DNA of 12,316 bases from Chloroflexi bacterium RBG_16_48_8 (lineage in GTDB: Bacteria; Chloroflexota; Anaerolineae; Anaerolineales; E44-bin32), in assembly GCA_001795115.1 (NCBI GenBank), contig MGNI01000195.1, forward strand, positions 1 through 12,316. Reading direction: 5' to 3'. Shown here piece after piece: positions 1 to 6,503 of the stretch; position 1 is the stretch's first letter, and the number at the start of each line of letters is the position of its first letter. The position numbers and the translations under genes are program-made. The notes beneath the pieces were generated by a model, which made no database searches, had not been told where the DNA came from, and saw nothing but the letters and a program-made list of their open reading frames with translations.

Positions 1-1663
1 ATGGCACACTTAAAAGAAATGCATAGGGCGATTTACAGGTCAGTGTACCATCCACCTTCCCTTGTGGGGTATAACATCGAGTGGGCTGACTCTGATCAGG
101 TTCTAAGGCTTCTATATCGCTGCTTAAAACCACGTTGAGAAATTGCCTGACTTTTTCACCGCGAAGTTCATAAACGATCCAATCCCCCTCTCGTTTTGGC
201 TTGTCATCGATATAGTAGAAGTGTGGATAATCATGGTCGGTGGGAACGAAATCTATCCCAGCCGATTCTGCTAATTCACGCACACGAAGCTTAGCATTTT
301 CAAGAACGGTGAAATCAACCTTAGCGCGTTTATTCAACCCGGAATGAGACTTCAACGGGTAGGGCGTGGTAGCCAGGAGAACTTCAGCGATGATATCTGC
401 CAACGCAGTCGTTTCCTTTTTCTTGAACCCTCGCTGCGTAATCCAAGATGTACCCATGCGAATGCCGGAAGCGTCCATTGCAGAGGTGTCCCCGGGGATG
501 GTGTTTCGGTTCACAACGATCCCAGCCAGATCAAGAATACGGGCTGCCATATCCCCAGAGAGAGTTGTTCCATCTGAGCCAGTCACATACTTGCAATCCA
601 AGTTCATAAGATGGGTATCCGTTCCTCCGAAGGCAATGGGAAAGCCGCGTTCTTCAAGCCGCGCAGTCAATGTTGCACAATTCCGGATGACCTGATGTTG
701 AAGCGCACTGAACTGCTTCGTCTTGGCCAACTTAAAAGTAAGGGCTAAGGCTGCGATGACATTGATATGAGGTCCACCCTGTTCGCCCGGGAAAACGGCA
801 TGGTCAATCCTTCGAGATATAACGTGGTCATCGGTGATGATGATAGCCCCCCTTGGGCCATTGAGGGTTTTATGAGTTGTTGAGGTTATCACGTGTGCGT
901 GACCAACAGGAGAGGGATATGCACCGGCAACGACCATTCCTGCCACATGAGCGATATCCGCCAGGAGATAGGCTCCTACCGAATCTGCGATCGCCCGGAA
1001 ACGAGCCCAATCGGCTGACCAAGGGTAAGACGAAAATCCAGCGATAATCATCTTGGGTTTATGTTCATAGGCAAGATCTTGAATGGTCTGGTAATTGAGC
1101 CGTTGGGTCTTCGGATCTACGTTGTAATGAACAATGTTGTACACCTTACCCGAACGGTTCACCGGCGCTCCATGGGATAGATGCCCTCCGTGGAGCAGAC
1201 TCATACTCATGACCGTCTGATCAGGAGGAACCAGGGCATGATAGACGGCATTGTTAGCTGGTGAGCCAGACAAAGCCTGTACATTGACATATAAGTCATC
1301 TGCAGTGAGCCCATTAGCCGCAAATGCCTCTGCACACCGGCGTCTGGCTAATGCTTCAATAGCATCGGCATATTCCACTCCTTTGTAGTAGCGTGGATCG
1401 GAATAGCGTCTGTAATGGGCTAAGCGAGTCTCATAATCTAAAATGTCTTCTTCAGATAACCAGCGAGTATCCTCATCTGGATAACCTTCGGCGTAAAGAT
1501 TCTGGAAAGAAGAATCCAGGGCATCCCGAACAGCAAGTGGCGATGTGCTTTCACTCGCGATCAGGATCAATTTTCGGTATTGTCGCTCGGATTCTAACTG
1601 GGTGAGTTCATATACATCTGGGTCCAATTCAGCAAGTGTGCCTCGGAAAAGAGCATCAGACAT
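1..1663 (-). CDS. glyA: Serine hydroxymethyltransferase with C-terminal T-protein-like extension (partial)
   Basis: The PLP enzyme part interconverts serine + tetrahydrofolate and glycine + 5,10-methylene-tetrahydrofolate in the cytoplasm. I translated 554 codons by hand with no stop; the frame is still open at the window edge, so the 3' end is missing. Visible SHMT signatures: YAEGYP 57-62, RYYKG 91-95, LSGSPANNAVY 131-141, DIAHVAG 236-242, the PLP lysine K265 in STTHKTLNGPRG, GEQGGPH 293-299 and IRMGT 401-405. The family normally ends near 420-430 residues. Here a linker (about 435-495) is followed by a stretch (about 497-554) that looks like the start of a GcvT/T-protein domain (LRGEKVRQFLN, SSDIEAL, YTPQGKVDGTL). 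A 26-residue insertion lies between YP and RYY. Start: ATG with GGAGG 5 nt upstream. A promoter and long leader precede it. SHMT identity is certain; the T-protein reading is by eye. Confidence 0.9.
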   Translation of the reverse strand, partial: MSDALFRGTLAELDPDVYELTQLESERQYRKLILIASESTSPLAVRDALDSSFQNLYAEGYPDEDTRWLSEEDILDYETRLAHYRRYSDPRYYKGVEYADAIEALARRRCAEAFAANGLTADDLYVNVQALSGSPANNAVYHALVPPDQTVMSMSLLHGGHLSHGAPVNRSGKVYNIVHYNVDPKTQRLNYQTIQDLAYEHKPKMIIAGFSSYPWSADWARFRAIADSVGAYLLADIAHVAGMVVAGAYPSPVGHAHVITSTTHKTLNGPRGAIIITDDHVISRRIDHAVFPGEQGGPHINVIAALALTFKLAKTKQFSALQHQVIRNCATLTARLEERGFPIAFGGTDTHLMNLDCKYVTGSDGTTLSGDMAARILDLAGIVVNRNTIPGDTSAMDASGIRMGTSWITQRGFKKKETTALADIIAEVLLATTPYPLKSHSGLNKRAKVDFTVLENAKLRVRELAESAGIDFVPTDHDYPHFYYIDDKPKREGDWIVYELRGEKVRQFLNVVLSSDIEALEPDQSQPTRCYTPQGKVDGTLTCKSPYAFLLSVP

Positions 1664-1937
1664 GGATACCTCCGCTTTAAAGTTAGATGATCTGGAAAAA
1701 TTGTTTCATAGCTGAAGCAAGACATCCATAACGGTCATGTACATTCATTACTCAAGACCTGGGGGATCCAGCATAAAGCAGCCATATATCCTTTCCATGC
1801 AGTAAGCTTCCAAGTTGCTGGTCTAGTGAGGAAAAAGTTGCAGATTTCACCTCCTCGCAGACCTTTCATTTGAGATGTGCCCCTGCAAGGGATGACTGGA
1901 TTAAGATGCACCCCCTCCTGAGAAAGTCATCGAGGCA
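1664..1937 (-). other. Long 5' leader of the SHMT gene
   Basis: About 265 nt lie between the predicted transcription start (near 1931) and the SHMT ATG, long for a simple untranslated region. Candidate helices on the minus strand: a stem of 1859-1863 with 1820-1824, enclosing a GAGG/CCTC stem, and an alternative stem of 1817-1821 with 1768-1772 that shares bases with the first, so the two exclude each other. The leader also holds two similar segments, AGGGGGTGCATCTTAA and AGGGGCACATCTCAA. I do not recognise a known riboswitch. A 44-codon open frame (1735-1869) lies inside. Function is unknown; regulation is inference. Confidence 0.4.
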
Positions 1938-1966
1938 ATTCTAAGAGCGTGCTTAAGATGTGTCAA
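1938..1966 (-). promoter_or_regulatory. Sigma-70-type promoter for the SHMT gene
   Basis: On the minus strand the sequence reads TTGACA (perfect -35, 1961-1966), a 17-nt spacer, then TAGAAT (-10, 1938-1943, five of six consensus bases). It lies in the gap downstream of the M1 peptidase gene and points at the SHMT gene. It gives the SHMT gene its own transcription unit, starting near 1931. Confidence 0.75.
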
Positions 1967-2068
1967 GCTGACTTCCTTTTAGGTATCTCCTTTTAACTGT
2001 CATTTGGACTTTTCATTGAGAGATGGATAACAGCAGGGTAAGAGATCGGGAATTTCAACCGTTAAACT

Positions 2069-3676
2069 TCACCAATCTGGAATTTCTCCCCCTTGGTAGA
2101 CCCACAAATCGAAGAAAGCACTCAGATCACATCCACATACAACTTCGGCAGTCCCTTGAAAATCCCGCGAATTGACAAACTGATATCGATTCTTTTCGTA
2201 GTAAATACTCAGGAAATCAAAAAAAGTCTCATCCCCCATCTCATCTCTCAACGCATCATAGAAAACGGCTCCTTTAAAATAAACTACCGTATAGTAATCC
2301 CCACTTGATCTGTAATCGGCAATTCCAAGCCCAATGGGTGCATTCTTATTCTCGGGATTAGAAACCCAGGATCGGTACTGATTTAACTGACCATCTGCGC
2401 GTTCCTTCCCTACAGCATTTTCATAACAAAGCACCTGCCAATAGGTCGCGGCTGCTTCATCCAACCACGGTTCATGAAGCTGGTCGTTGCCGATCAATCC
2501 ATAAAACCACTGATGGGCGATTTCGTGGACCGTTGTGTCTATAAAATAATCGTTATCCAGTGAACAGATATAGATCAATCCGGGATATTCAATCCCCCCA
2601 AATGCACAAGGAGTATCAACAATATCTAATTCAACATAAGGATAAGGACCAACGAGATCATTCATGAATTCCATTTGCATCGTGGTCGCATTCGACAATC
2701 GCTCTCCGCTTGCAATATGCTCTGGTAACACCCACACATTCAATTGGATGTCATCAACCATTCGACTGATCTTATGCAAAGGACCTACCGCGAAAGCAAA
2801 ATCCCTCATTGGCCCCGTAACATAACTGACCCTGATTTGTTGATTGTCAATGGATCGCTTCTCGACTTCGACGCCTGAGGCAATAATCTCATATTCCTCC
2901 GAAGCTGTTATGGCAACCTGGTAGTAGGCAACATCTGAATTGGTTGTGTCACCTCCCTCCGGAGGGATTTCGGTCTGCCACATACCATCGATGAACCGTG
3001 GGATGAGGGGATAGAACGTGGGCGCCATAAGGACACCATAGGTAACCCCAAACCGTTTGCGTTGATTTACAATAGAGCCTTCGCTTGTAATCTCAAAAGG
3101 CAAGCTAATCTCAAGCTTCTCACCAGGTTGAACTTCCTTAGCCAACGGAACCCGTAGAACCACTCCTCCAGACTCAATATAAGAATCAACCAATTGCCTA
3201 TCCACTTGTACAGGCCCTGCAACCATGTCGGCATTGTATTGCTGATCATTTGGCCAAAGCATCAGGACAAGCTCATTCAGAGGAGACTCCTGAGAATGGG
3301 TATAGGAGATACGAACGCCTCCTTCGATCAATGCCCTAACATGGGAAGGATCAAGGGTCACCTTGATATCCATCTCATAGAAAGTCAGATCCTGCTGATT
3401 ATCAAGATCTCCCACAAATTCTGGTTGGAGACCTTTCGCCTGGAGTTGATAAGTCTCATCTTCCACTTCGGAGGTGAGCTCCGGGGTTGGATCCTGGTTC
3501 CGTTGACCGCCAGCCTCTGCAGTAGGTTCGGAGGTAGCATCTACCTCCGTTTGGAGGTTGAATGGACTTTCCTCTGAGGCAGTTGGTGTGGAAGTGGGTT
3601 GGATTGCAATGAGGTAACTATCACACCCCGCTACAAGAAAAACCAGGAAGCACAAAGTAACTTTGAGGCGCATCAT
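2069..3676 (-). CDS. Lipoprotein M1-family (gluzincin) metallopeptidase
   Basis: A 535-residue predicted zinc peptidase of the aminopeptidase N type, exported and lipid-anchored. Residues 1-18 form a lipoprotein signal with lipobox VAG-C18. A Thr/Ser/Pro/Glu-rich linker spans about 27-75, then an M1-like N-terminal beta domain (about 95-300). The catalytic part shows GGIEYPG (360-366, in the place of the family's GAMEN motif), the zinc motif HEIAH (384-388) with third ligand E407 exactly 18 residues on (HExxH-x18-E), and VYFKGAVFYDAL (465-476), matching the conserved tyrosine/lysine segment. The C-terminal helical domain of large aminopeptidases is absent. Two adjacent ATGs (3676, 3673) follow GAGCAGG; the second has more normal spacing but the difference is one residue. 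It likely trims peptides outside the membrane; substrate unknown. The gene sits 57 nt after a tRNA and may share its promoter. Confidence 0.92.
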   Translation of the reverse strand: MMRLKVTLCFLVFLVAGCDSYLIAIQPTSTPTASEESPFNLQTEVDATSEPTAEAGGQRNQDPTPELTSEVEDETYQLQAKGLQPEFVGDLDNQQDLTFYEMDIKVTLDPSHVRALIEGGVRISYTHSQESPLNELVLMLWPNDQQYNADMVAGPVQVDRQLVDSYIESGGVVLRVPLAKEVQPGEKLEISLPFEITSEGSIVNQRKRFGVTYGVLMAPTFYPLIPRFIDGMWQTEIPPEGGDTTNSDVAYYQVAITASEEYEIIASGVEVEKRSIDNQQIRVSYVTGPMRDFAFAVGPLHKISRMVDDIQLNVWVLPEHIASGERLSNATTMQMEFMNDLVGPYPYVELDIVDTPCAFGGIEYPGLIYICSLDNDYFIDTTVHEIAHQWFYGLIGNDQLHEPWLDEAAATYWQVLCYENAVGKERADGQLNQYRSWVSNPENKNAPIGLGIADYRSSGDYYTVVYFKGAVFYDALRDEMGDETFFDFLSIYYEKNRYQFVNSRDFQGTAEVVCGCDLSAFFDLWVYQGGEIPDW

Positions 3677-3694
3677 CCTGCTCTATCAAAACCT

Positions 3695-3709
3695 GACTCA
3701 CCTGAAAAA
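3695..3709 (-). repeat. 15-nt intergenic repeat, copy 1
   Basis: The plus strand reads GACTCACCTGAAAAA here and identically at 7182-7196. On the minus strand this is a T-run followed by CAGGTGAGTC, lying between tRNA-Val and the M1 peptidase gene. A palindrome AGGCGCCT sits just before the T-run in minus orientation, but I see no convincing terminator stem. Confidence 0.5.
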
Positions 3710-3733
3710 AGAGGCGCCTGGATGAATGCCCTG

Positions 3734-3807
3734 TGGGCGGAACAGGACTCGAACCTGCGACCTCTTCTGTGTAAGAGAAGCGCTCTAACCAACTGAGCTA
3801 TCCGCCC
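3734..3807 (-). tRNA. tRNA-Val (anticodon UAC)
   Basis: A 74-nt cloverleaf folds by hand. Acceptor arms GGGCGGA and TCCGCCC pair fully, with discriminator A. The D arm is GCTC/GAGC. The anticodon stem CTTCT/AGAAG encloses the loop CTTACAC, giving anticodon TAC, which reads valine GUA codons. The T arm is GCAGG/CCTGT with loop TTCGAGT. The 3' CCA is not encoded (the next bases are CAG). A promoter ends 8 nt upstream. Confidence 0.95.
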
Positions 3808-3814
3808 CTTTTGC

Positions 3815-3843
3815 ATTATAGTCTTTGCTGGATGGACCGTCAA
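3815..3843 (-). promoter_or_regulatory. Promoter of tRNA-Val
   Basis: On the minus strand TTGACG (3838-3843), a 17-nt spacer and a perfect TATAAT (3815-3820) end 8 nt before the tRNA. This matches the strong, closely spaced promoters usual for tRNA genes. It may also feed the M1 peptidase gene downstream. Confidence 0.8.
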
Positions 3844-3993
3844 CGGAGACAGGACGCATTCCATGAATGGTTTCATGATCAACTCCCAGGGAGAGGATAG
3901 TGGTGATCAGTAGCGCTTCCGATTCATCCCGGTTTCTACCACCTTACCGAAGGAAGGGCAATCATTATTTCAGAACAGACTCTCATAGGCCCG

Positions 3994-4022
3994 TTGCCTG
4001 AGGATTGTGCCTATGCTATAGT
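3994..4022 (+). promoter_or_regulatory. Promoter of the RpiR-methyltransferase-FAH-dcd operon
   Basis: TTGCCT (3994-3999), a 17-nt spacer and TATAGT (4017-4022) match the sigma-70 consensus at four and five of six positions. The start would fall near 4029, about 60 nt before the regulator's ATG. It overlaps the inverted repeat at 4023-4036. It is the best promoter I see in the divergent gap between tRNA-Val and the regulator. Confidence 0.6.
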
Positions 4023-4036
4023 TCCACGGTCGTGGA
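4023..4036. promoter_or_regulatory. Candidate operator: inverted repeat TCCACG-GT-CGTGGA
   Basis: A 14-bp inverted repeat with perfect 6-bp arms and a 2-bp centre lies directly after the -10 box, over the predicted start site. That position would let a bound dimer block transcription. The nearest regulator is the RpiR-type gene just downstream, so autoregulation is the simplest guess. No second copy was noticed in the window. Confidence 0.4.
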
Positions 4037-4090
4037 TGATTGTGAGATTTTCTTGGATTGTATCGGTTTAATAAAGGTTGAGTTCATCTG

Positions 4091-4930
4091 ATGAAGTCTT
4101 ATGTGGAGCGAATTCGGGAAGCCCGAACAGAATTGTCACCAAGCTTCGAAAAACTAGCTGATTTCCTACTCGACTCTTATGCTCATGCCGCTCTCCTTAC
4201 CGCCACCGAGATTGGGCATAGTCTCGATATTGATACCGCAACTGTCGTACGTTTTGCCCAATTTTTAGGGTATAAAGGCTACCCGGAATTACAACGGGAG
4301 ATCCGAAATAAACTCCGGAAAGAATTGCTTGAACAAGAATATACAGAGCCAGATTCCTCTGCCGAAGCAGTGGAAGTGGCACTCAAGGAACTAGCGCATG
4401 GTATCGACCTGACCCGGCGGAGCTTCTCGGTTGAACACGCTGAAGCCCTGATATCTGCCCTTGACGAGGCCCAGCGGGTGATACTCCTTGCTGAAGGGCT
4501 GGCATTAGCGCCAGCACAAAATCTGGCCGCTTGGCTTGAGGCTGCCGGATACAACATCCACCTGGCTGGTGGGAGTATATCCGATCTGGCGCGAGCACTT
4601 ACTGGCGCCCGAAGAGGTGACATGGTTGTGGTGATTGAAGTCGACGATCAAAATCCCCACCTTTACGGGGCAATTGCGGAAGCCAAAGCTGCCGGGATCA
4701 GTACAGGAGCCTTGGTCTCTGCGCCATCCTCCCCGGCTGCTTCCCATGCCGATTATGTTTTGGCTGCCTACAGAACACCTCTGGCCGGAGCTGGACAAAT
4801 CCTGGTAGAAGCACTAATCTTTGCCTTCATGCGAATGCTAACCTACGCTCGACCAGGTCGCTTTGAAAATAACTCAACACGTATCGCACAACTAAAGAAG
4901 AAACTGTTGAATACTAATGGACAAGAATAA
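4091..4930 (+). CDS. MurR/RpiR-family transcriptional regulator with degenerate SIS domain
   Basis: A 279-residue cytoplasmic DNA-binding protein of the usual family length. The N-terminal helix-turn-helix is clear: about residues 38-70 contain TATEIGHSLDIDTATVVRF and LGYKGYPELQ, matching the RpiR pattern of a recognition helix followed by LGF-x-GY-x-EL. Residues about 127-245 have the alternating pattern of a SIS (sugar isomerase) domain, ending with a conserved-looking ADYVL (220-224). The family's phosphosugar-binding SxSGxT motif is replaced by EVDDQN (183-188), and the glycine-rich start reads LLAEGLALA (132-140). Relatives sense phosphorylated sugars, but this one may bind something else or nothing. 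It leads a same-strand cluster and has an inverted repeat at its promoter. The ribosome site is weak (AAAGG 13 nt upstream). Confidence 0.88.
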   Translation: MKSYVERIREARTELSPSFEKLADFLLDSYAHAALLTATEIGHSLDIDTATVVRFAQFLGYKGYPELQREIRNKLRKELLEQEYTEPDSSAEAVEVALKELAHGIDLTRRSFSVEHAEALISALDEAQRVILLAEGLALAPAQNLAAWLEAAGYNIHLAGGSISDLARALTGARRGDMVVVIEVDDQNPHLYGAIAEAKAAGISTGALVSAPSSPAASHADYVLAAYRTPLAGAGQILVEALIFAFMRMLTYARPGRFENNSTRIAQLKKKLLNTNGQE

Positions 4931-4997
4931 GCGTCCCTTCTTTACAAGTTCCCTTATGAATTCAACCATGGTACATCCGTCTTTATAGAAGCCAACA

Positions 4998-5693
4998 ATG
5001 TCTTGGATCGCGCTGGGCGTTTTATTCATCCTTATCCTGCTGCTGTTCTGGGAATTGCGGGTATGTGAAGGAGCTCATCTTGGTCCTCGGTTTGTTGTAT
5101 GGCTCTATGACCTGACCGCATCTCGCTATGACCAGATTAAAGGCTTCGATTTTGACTGGGAAAAACGCTTTCTGGGTGAGCCCATCGCCGACATGTTTTC
5201 AGCTTTTCCGGATGCGCGCCTGCTCGATGTCGGGGCTGGAACGGGCAGGTTGTCGCGAACCCTTTTCTCCAATCGGAACATCAATGGCTTGGTCGTTAAC
5301 CTGGAACCTTCGAAATCCATGCTATCCATCGGGTCTCAATTGACCCGATCTGTTCAAATGCCTTGGATACGAGCCTATGCTGTCCCACTGCCTTTTCAAT
5401 CCAGCAGTTTCGATATTGTGGCCAGTCTTGAAGTTCTTGAGTTCACACCTGATCCACGCGCGACCCTGTCGGAACTCGTTCGCGTTCTCCATCCCGGTGG
5501 CTGGCTGCTGATCACAAATCGGATCGGCTGGGAAGCTCCCTGGATGATAGGCCACTCTTTCCAACGCAAAGCCTTTCCCTCTGTATTGGAACAAGTCGGA
5601 TTACGGGATATTACTGTATATCCATGGCAAATGGATTATGATTTAGCCTGGGCACGTAAACCTTACAAAATAGAAGAATCAATTGGAGGTTGA
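4998..5693 (+). CDS. Membrane-anchored class I SAM-dependent methyltransferase
   Basis: A 231-residue protein with a hydrophobic N-terminal segment (about residues 4-19), probably one membrane anchor, followed by a Rossmann-type methyltransferase. Motif I is LLDVGAGTG (75-83), the SAM-binding glycine loop. The acidic residue after strand 2 is probably E103 (NLEPS). PLPFQSSSFDIVASLEVLEF (130-149) matches the UbiE/Methyltransf_11 pattern after motif II, and VLHPGGWLLITN (163-174) is motif III. The acceptor cannot be read from sequence; a lipid or quinone-like substrate would suit the anchor but is a guess. It lies 67 nt after the regulator, and its stop codon overlaps the start region of the next gene (TGATGATG), implying coupled translation. 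The ribosome site is weak. Confidence 0.85.
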   Translation: MSWIALGVLFILILLLFWELRVCEGAHLGPRFVVWLYDLTASRYDQIKGFDFDWEKRFLGEPIADMFSAFPDARLLDVGAGTGRLSRTLFSNRNINGLVVNLEPSKSMLSIGSQLTRSVQMPWIRAYAVPLPFQSSSFDIVASLEVLEFTPDPRATLSELVRVLHPGGWLLITNRIGWEAPWMIGHSFQRKAFPSVLEQVGLRDITVYPWQMDYDLAWARKPYKIEESIGG

Positions 5694-5695
5694 TG

Positions 5696-6472
5696 ATGCG
5701 TATCGTACGCTTCCAAAGAGAACCCACGGATCCACCTTCCTGGGGTTGGGTCAAAGAAGATCGTATAGGCGTGATCGAAGAATCGCCCTTTGAACCTTTC
5801 CGCAGACAAGAGGCGCTCCTTTTGATGGATAAGGTAAGGTTACTGGCGCCTGTCACACCAGGTAAAATCGTTTGCGTTGGTTGGAACTACCTGGTTCACG
5901 CCGATGAACTCAATGCTGAAGTTCCCAAAGTTCCTCTGTTGTTTTTAAAACCTCCCAGTTCAGTGATAGGACCAGGGCAAGCCATTCGGCTGCCCCCACA
6001 ATCCAATCAAGTCGAACATGAGGGTGAACTTGTTGTGATCATTGGACGTCAGGGTCGATGGGTCAGCCCAGATGAATCCACGCAGCTGATATTGGGATAT
6101 TCCATAGCAAATGATGTCACCGCGCGCGATCTCCAGCGAAGTGATGACCAATGGACGCGTGCAAAAGGTTTTGATACATTTTGTCCATTGGGTCCATGGA
6201 TAGAAACTGAACTGGATACATCTGATACCCTGGTCAAATGCTCGGTAAATGGTCAGCTTCGGCAGATGGCATCTACACGGGATATGATCTTTCCTGTGCG
6301 AGAGCTGATCGCATTTATATCCTCCATTATGACACTGGAGCCAGGCGACATCATCCTTACGGGGACACCAGCTGGTGTGGGCAAGCTTAACCCTGGAGAT
6401 GAAGTAACCGTGGAAATTGAAGGGATCGGTTCGTTAACAAATCCAGTACGTGAGGATGCTCACAGTAAATAA
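5696..6472 (+). CDS. Fumarylacetoacetate hydrolase (FAH)-family protein
   Basis: A 258-residue protein of the FAH superfamily, whose members are divalent-metal enzymes that hydrolyse, decarboxylate or isomerise diketo and oxo acids. The core begins at KIVCVGWNY (57-65). The metal-ligand set is E109 and E111 in EHEGELVV and D140 in NDVTARDLQ. AKGFDTFCPLGPW (156-168) and LTGTPAGVG (221-229) are also family hallmarks. Single-domain members of this size with a short N-terminal part include acylpyruvases, oxaloacetate decarboxylases and catechol-pathway hydratases; I cannot choose among them. Start: GGAGG lies 6 nt before ATG 5696 and 3 nt before ATG 5693, so 5696 is preferred; a TTG at 5690 is less likely. 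It overlaps or abuts the methyltransferase stop. Confidence 0.9.
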   Translation: MRIVRFQREPTDPPSWGWVKEDRIGVIEESPFEPFRRQEALLLMDKVRLLAPVTPGKIVCVGWNYLVHADELNAEVPKVPLLFLKPPSSVIGPGQAIRLPPQSNQVEHEGELVVIIGRQGRWVSPDESTQLILGYSIANDVTARDLQRSDDQWTRAKGFDTFCPLGPWIETELDTSDTLVKCSVNGQLRQMASTRDMIFPVRELIAFISSIMTLEPGDIILTGTPAGVGKLNPGDEVTVEIEGIGSLTNPVREDAHSK

Positions 6473-6503
6473 TCACAACTTTACATCGCAATGGAGGTTT
6501 TTA

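Noticed and set aside
344..695. Two overlapping plus-strand open frames
   Set aside because: They lie antisense inside the SHMT gene, have no family resemblance, and the minus frame carries clear SHMT motifs.
1664..1937. Glycine or tetrahydrofolate riboswitch before the SHMT gene
   Set aside because: The conserved cores I know for these classes are not present; only generic stems are seen.
3677..3733. Rho-independent terminator between tRNA-Val and the M1 peptidase gene
   Set aside because: There is a T6 run and an AGGCGCCT palindrome, but no stem with a loop large enough to fold just before the T-run.
3673..3882. A 69-residue minus-strand frame spanning the tRNA, and a plus-strand frame at 3599-3796
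   Set aside because: Both read through the tRNA-Val gene; the tRNA cloverleaf explains the sequence.
4197..4798. Several minus-strand frames across the RpiR gene
   Set aside because: They are antisense shadows of a gene with a clear helix-turn-helix and SIS layout.
5690..5692. TTG start for the FAH-family gene
   Set aside because: It directly abuts the GGAGG; ATG at 5696 has proper spacing and gives the natural N-terminus.
6450..6503. Upstream ATG extending dCTP deaminase by 18 residues
   Set aside because: It lies inside the FAH gene without a ribosome site, while ATG 6504 has GGAGG at 6 nt and matches the family start.
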